Source: Desulfobacteraceae bacterium (GTDB lineage Bacteria; Desulfobacterota; Desulfobacteria; Desulfobacterales; Desulfobacteraceae). From it: a stretch of DNA of 7,853 nt. Under the pieces are notes generated by a model, which saw nothing but the letters and a program-made list of their open reading frames with translations, did no database searches and was not told where the DNA came from. Shown here one piece after another: positions 6,627 to 7,853 of this stretch (positions are counted from its first letter, which is position 1; each line of letters starts with the position of its first letter). The position numbers and the translations under genes were made by a program. The DNA is taken from contig JAABSK010000115.1 in the NCBI GenBank assembly GCA_011390435.1, positions 1-7,853 on the forward strand, given 5' to 3'.

Positions 6627-6683
6627 AAAAAAACCATCCAGACCGACCACCCCTGAAGGGATTTGTGCCTGGATGGTTTTTTT
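6627..6683. terminator. Bidirectional intrinsic terminator
   Basis: A perfect 15-base-pair inverted repeat (arms 6627-6641 and 6669-6683) consists of a seven-base A run plus CCATCCAG pairing with CTGGATGG plus a seven-base T run. The T run follows the GC-rich stem on either strand, so it can end both the plus-strand radical SAM transcript and the minus-strand EF-G-like transcript. The 27-base loop contains a small inner hairpin, CCC-TGAA-GGG, at 6651-6660. Confidence 0.88.
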
Positions 6684-6701
6684 ATGATTGATCGTGATGC
6701 A

Positions 6702-7853
6702 CTATCCTTTTTCTGAGTTCACCCGTTCGATCACCTTCTGGGCCAGTTCAGGCGGAACCACATCATATTGCGCAAACTCCATGGTAAAGGTTCCCCTGCC
6801 GCCGGTCATGGAACTTAAATCCGGTGCATATCGAAGAATTTCAGCCATGGGAACCAGTGCGTTGATGATCTGTTTATCATCTTCGGTATCCATGCCCAGA
6901 ACTCTTCCGCGCCGGGAATTCAGATCACCCATGATGTCTCCGGTGCTGTCTTCAGGAACTTTCACCGCCACTTTCATGATCGGCTCAAGCAAGGTGGCCT
7001 TGGCATCTGCTGCTGCATTTTTAAACGCCAGCGACCCTGCCATTTTAAACGCCATTTCAGATGAGTCAACCGAGTGATACGATCCGAAATCAACCGTTAC
7101 CCTGAAATCTACACAGGGAAAACCTGCCAGAATGCCGGTCTGAGATGCTTCTCTTACACCGGCTTCCACCGCAGGAATATAGTTTTTGGGAATCACGCCG
7201 CCGACAATTTTATCAACAAATTCAAACCCGGAACCACTGGGAAGGGGTTCGAGTACAATCCAGCAGTCACCGTACTGGCCATGTCCGCCAGATTGTTTTT
7301 TATGTTTTCCCTGAACCCGGACCTTTTTCTTAAAGGTCTCACGATACGCCACCTTCGGCGTTTCGATATTCATGCCCACATTGAATTTTCTCTGGATCTT
7401 TTCAGCAGTGATTTCTATATGTACCAGACCTCTGCCGGACAGGATGGTCTGTTTGGTTTCTTCGTCGCGCTTGAGCATGAGTCCAGTGTCTTCTTCAAGA
7501 ATTTTCCGGATTGCCTCATGGATTTTGTCTTCATCACTTTTGGCTTTTGGAGAGATGGCAAAAGAGATTACCGGCGGCATGGGAGCCGGTGCCGGAATCT
7601 GAATATCCTGTCCATTGGTCAGGGTATCACCGGTCAGGGTGGATTTGAGTTTTGCCACAGCCACAATTGCACCAGGCACTGCCCGGGTAATGGTCTTCTG
7701 CTCTTTGCCGGCAATTTCAAGTAATTGTGAAAACCGTTCCTTGGTATCTTTTGTGGTATTCAAAACCGTGCCTTCCTTGCCCAGTGTTCCGGAAATCACC
7801 CTGAAAAGCGACAGGCGACCGGCATAGGGGTCGACAATGGTATTGAACACAAA
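6702..7853 (-). CDS. Elongation factor G-like protein (FusA2/EF-G-2 type), C-terminal part
   Basis: The gene starts beyond the right edge; about 384 codons of domains II to V are present, while the GTPase domain lies outside. Domain II is seen in NTIVDPYAGRLSLFRV near the edge. Domain III follows, including DEDKIHEAIRKILEED. Domain IV contains SGGHGQYGD and GGVIPKNYIPAVEAGV, with the translocation-loop segment GSYHSVDSSEMAFK; its conserved His (codon 7074-7076) matches the tip residue of EF-G. Domain V has GDIMGDLNSRRGRVLGM and TGGRGTFTMEF. DPYAG, the KERFSQL segment, and the HKKQSGGHGQYGD and LPSGSGFEF style fit the EF-G-2 (FusA2) paralogues rather than the main FusA. No rpsG or tuf genes are visible nearby, which agrees with a stand-alone paralogue. 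Its role in translocation or recycling cannot be decided here. The stop TAG is followed by the shared terminator. Confidence 0.88.
   Translation of the reverse strand, partial: FVFNTIVDPYAGRLSLFRVISGTLGKEGTVLNTTKDTKERFSQLLEIAGKEQKTITRAVPGAIVAVAKLKSTLTGDTLTNGQDIQIPAPAPMPPVISFAISPKAKSDEDKIHEAIRKILEEDTGLMLKRDEETKQTILSGRGLVHIEITAEKIQRKFNVGMNIETPKVAYRETFKKKVRVQGKHKKQSGGHGQYGDCWIVLEPLPSGSGFEFVDKIVGGVIPKNYIPAVEAGVREASQTGILAGFPCVDFRVTVDFGSYHSVDSSEMAFKMAGSLAFKNAAADAKATLLEPIMKVAVKVPEDSTGDIMGDLNSRRGRVLGMDTEDDKQIINALVPMAEILRYAPDLSSMTGGRGTFTMEFAQYDVVPPELAQKVIERVNSEKG

Noticed and set aside
7074..7724. Open frame of 216 codons on the plus strand opposite the EF-G-like gene
   Set aside because: The minus strand is clearly EF-G domains II-V. 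The plus-strand translation is rich in Phe, Cys and His with no family resemblance, as expected for a shadow frame.

Overview
The window looks like chromosomal DNA from an anaerobic Gram-negative bacterium, most likely a sulfate reducer of the Desulfobacterales type (Desulfobacter or Desulfobacula relatives). This is inferred from a TolC-family outer-membrane protein, moderate base composition, densely overlapping operons, the aroA-aroK-aroC order, and a spore photoproduct lyase-like protein in a lineage not expected to sporulate. The taxonomic call rests on remembered gene and protein style, not on a search.

Layout. (1) Positions 1-1737, plus strand: the end of an aromatic amino acid operon, with the aroA C-terminus, aroK and aroC. 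All three genes overlap by a few bases and encode the last three steps of the shikimate pathway except for the order of AroK. (2) Positions 1727-3406, minus strand: a TolC-family outer-membrane protein followed by a small, helical, unrecognised protein of 104 residues. Each is preceded by the same 11-base element carrying a TTGACG -35-like hexamer. The small gene converges on aroC and overlaps its end by 11 bases. (3) Positions 3407-3648: a 242-base divergent intergenic region serving tolC-like (minus) and purC (plus). (4) Positions 3649-6609, plus strand: a three-gene overlapping cluster of purC (SAICAR synthetase), a ParB/Srx-fold protein with degenerate nucleotide-binding motifs, and a spore photoproduct lyase-like radical SAM protein. 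(5) Positions 6627-6683: a strong symmetrical hairpin, probably a bidirectional terminator. (6) Positions 6702-7853, minus strand: the C-terminal part of an EF-G paralogue of the FusA2/EF-G-2 type, running off the window.

Most of the window is housekeeping. The most interesting part is the tightly coupled pair at 4529-6609. The radical SAM protein aligns along its length with Bacillus spore photoproduct lyase (from memory). However, the cysteine that donates the final hydrogen atom is replaced by glutamate, one of the two pathway tyrosines is replaced by isoleucine, and four additional cysteines sit just before the iron-sulfur motif. Its partner has a ParB N-terminal domain and a ParB-like helical region, but its GERR and ENxxR boxes are altered. 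Together they suggest a DNA-directed radical SAM system whose substrate and chemistry differ from classical spore photoproduct repair. This function is an inference.
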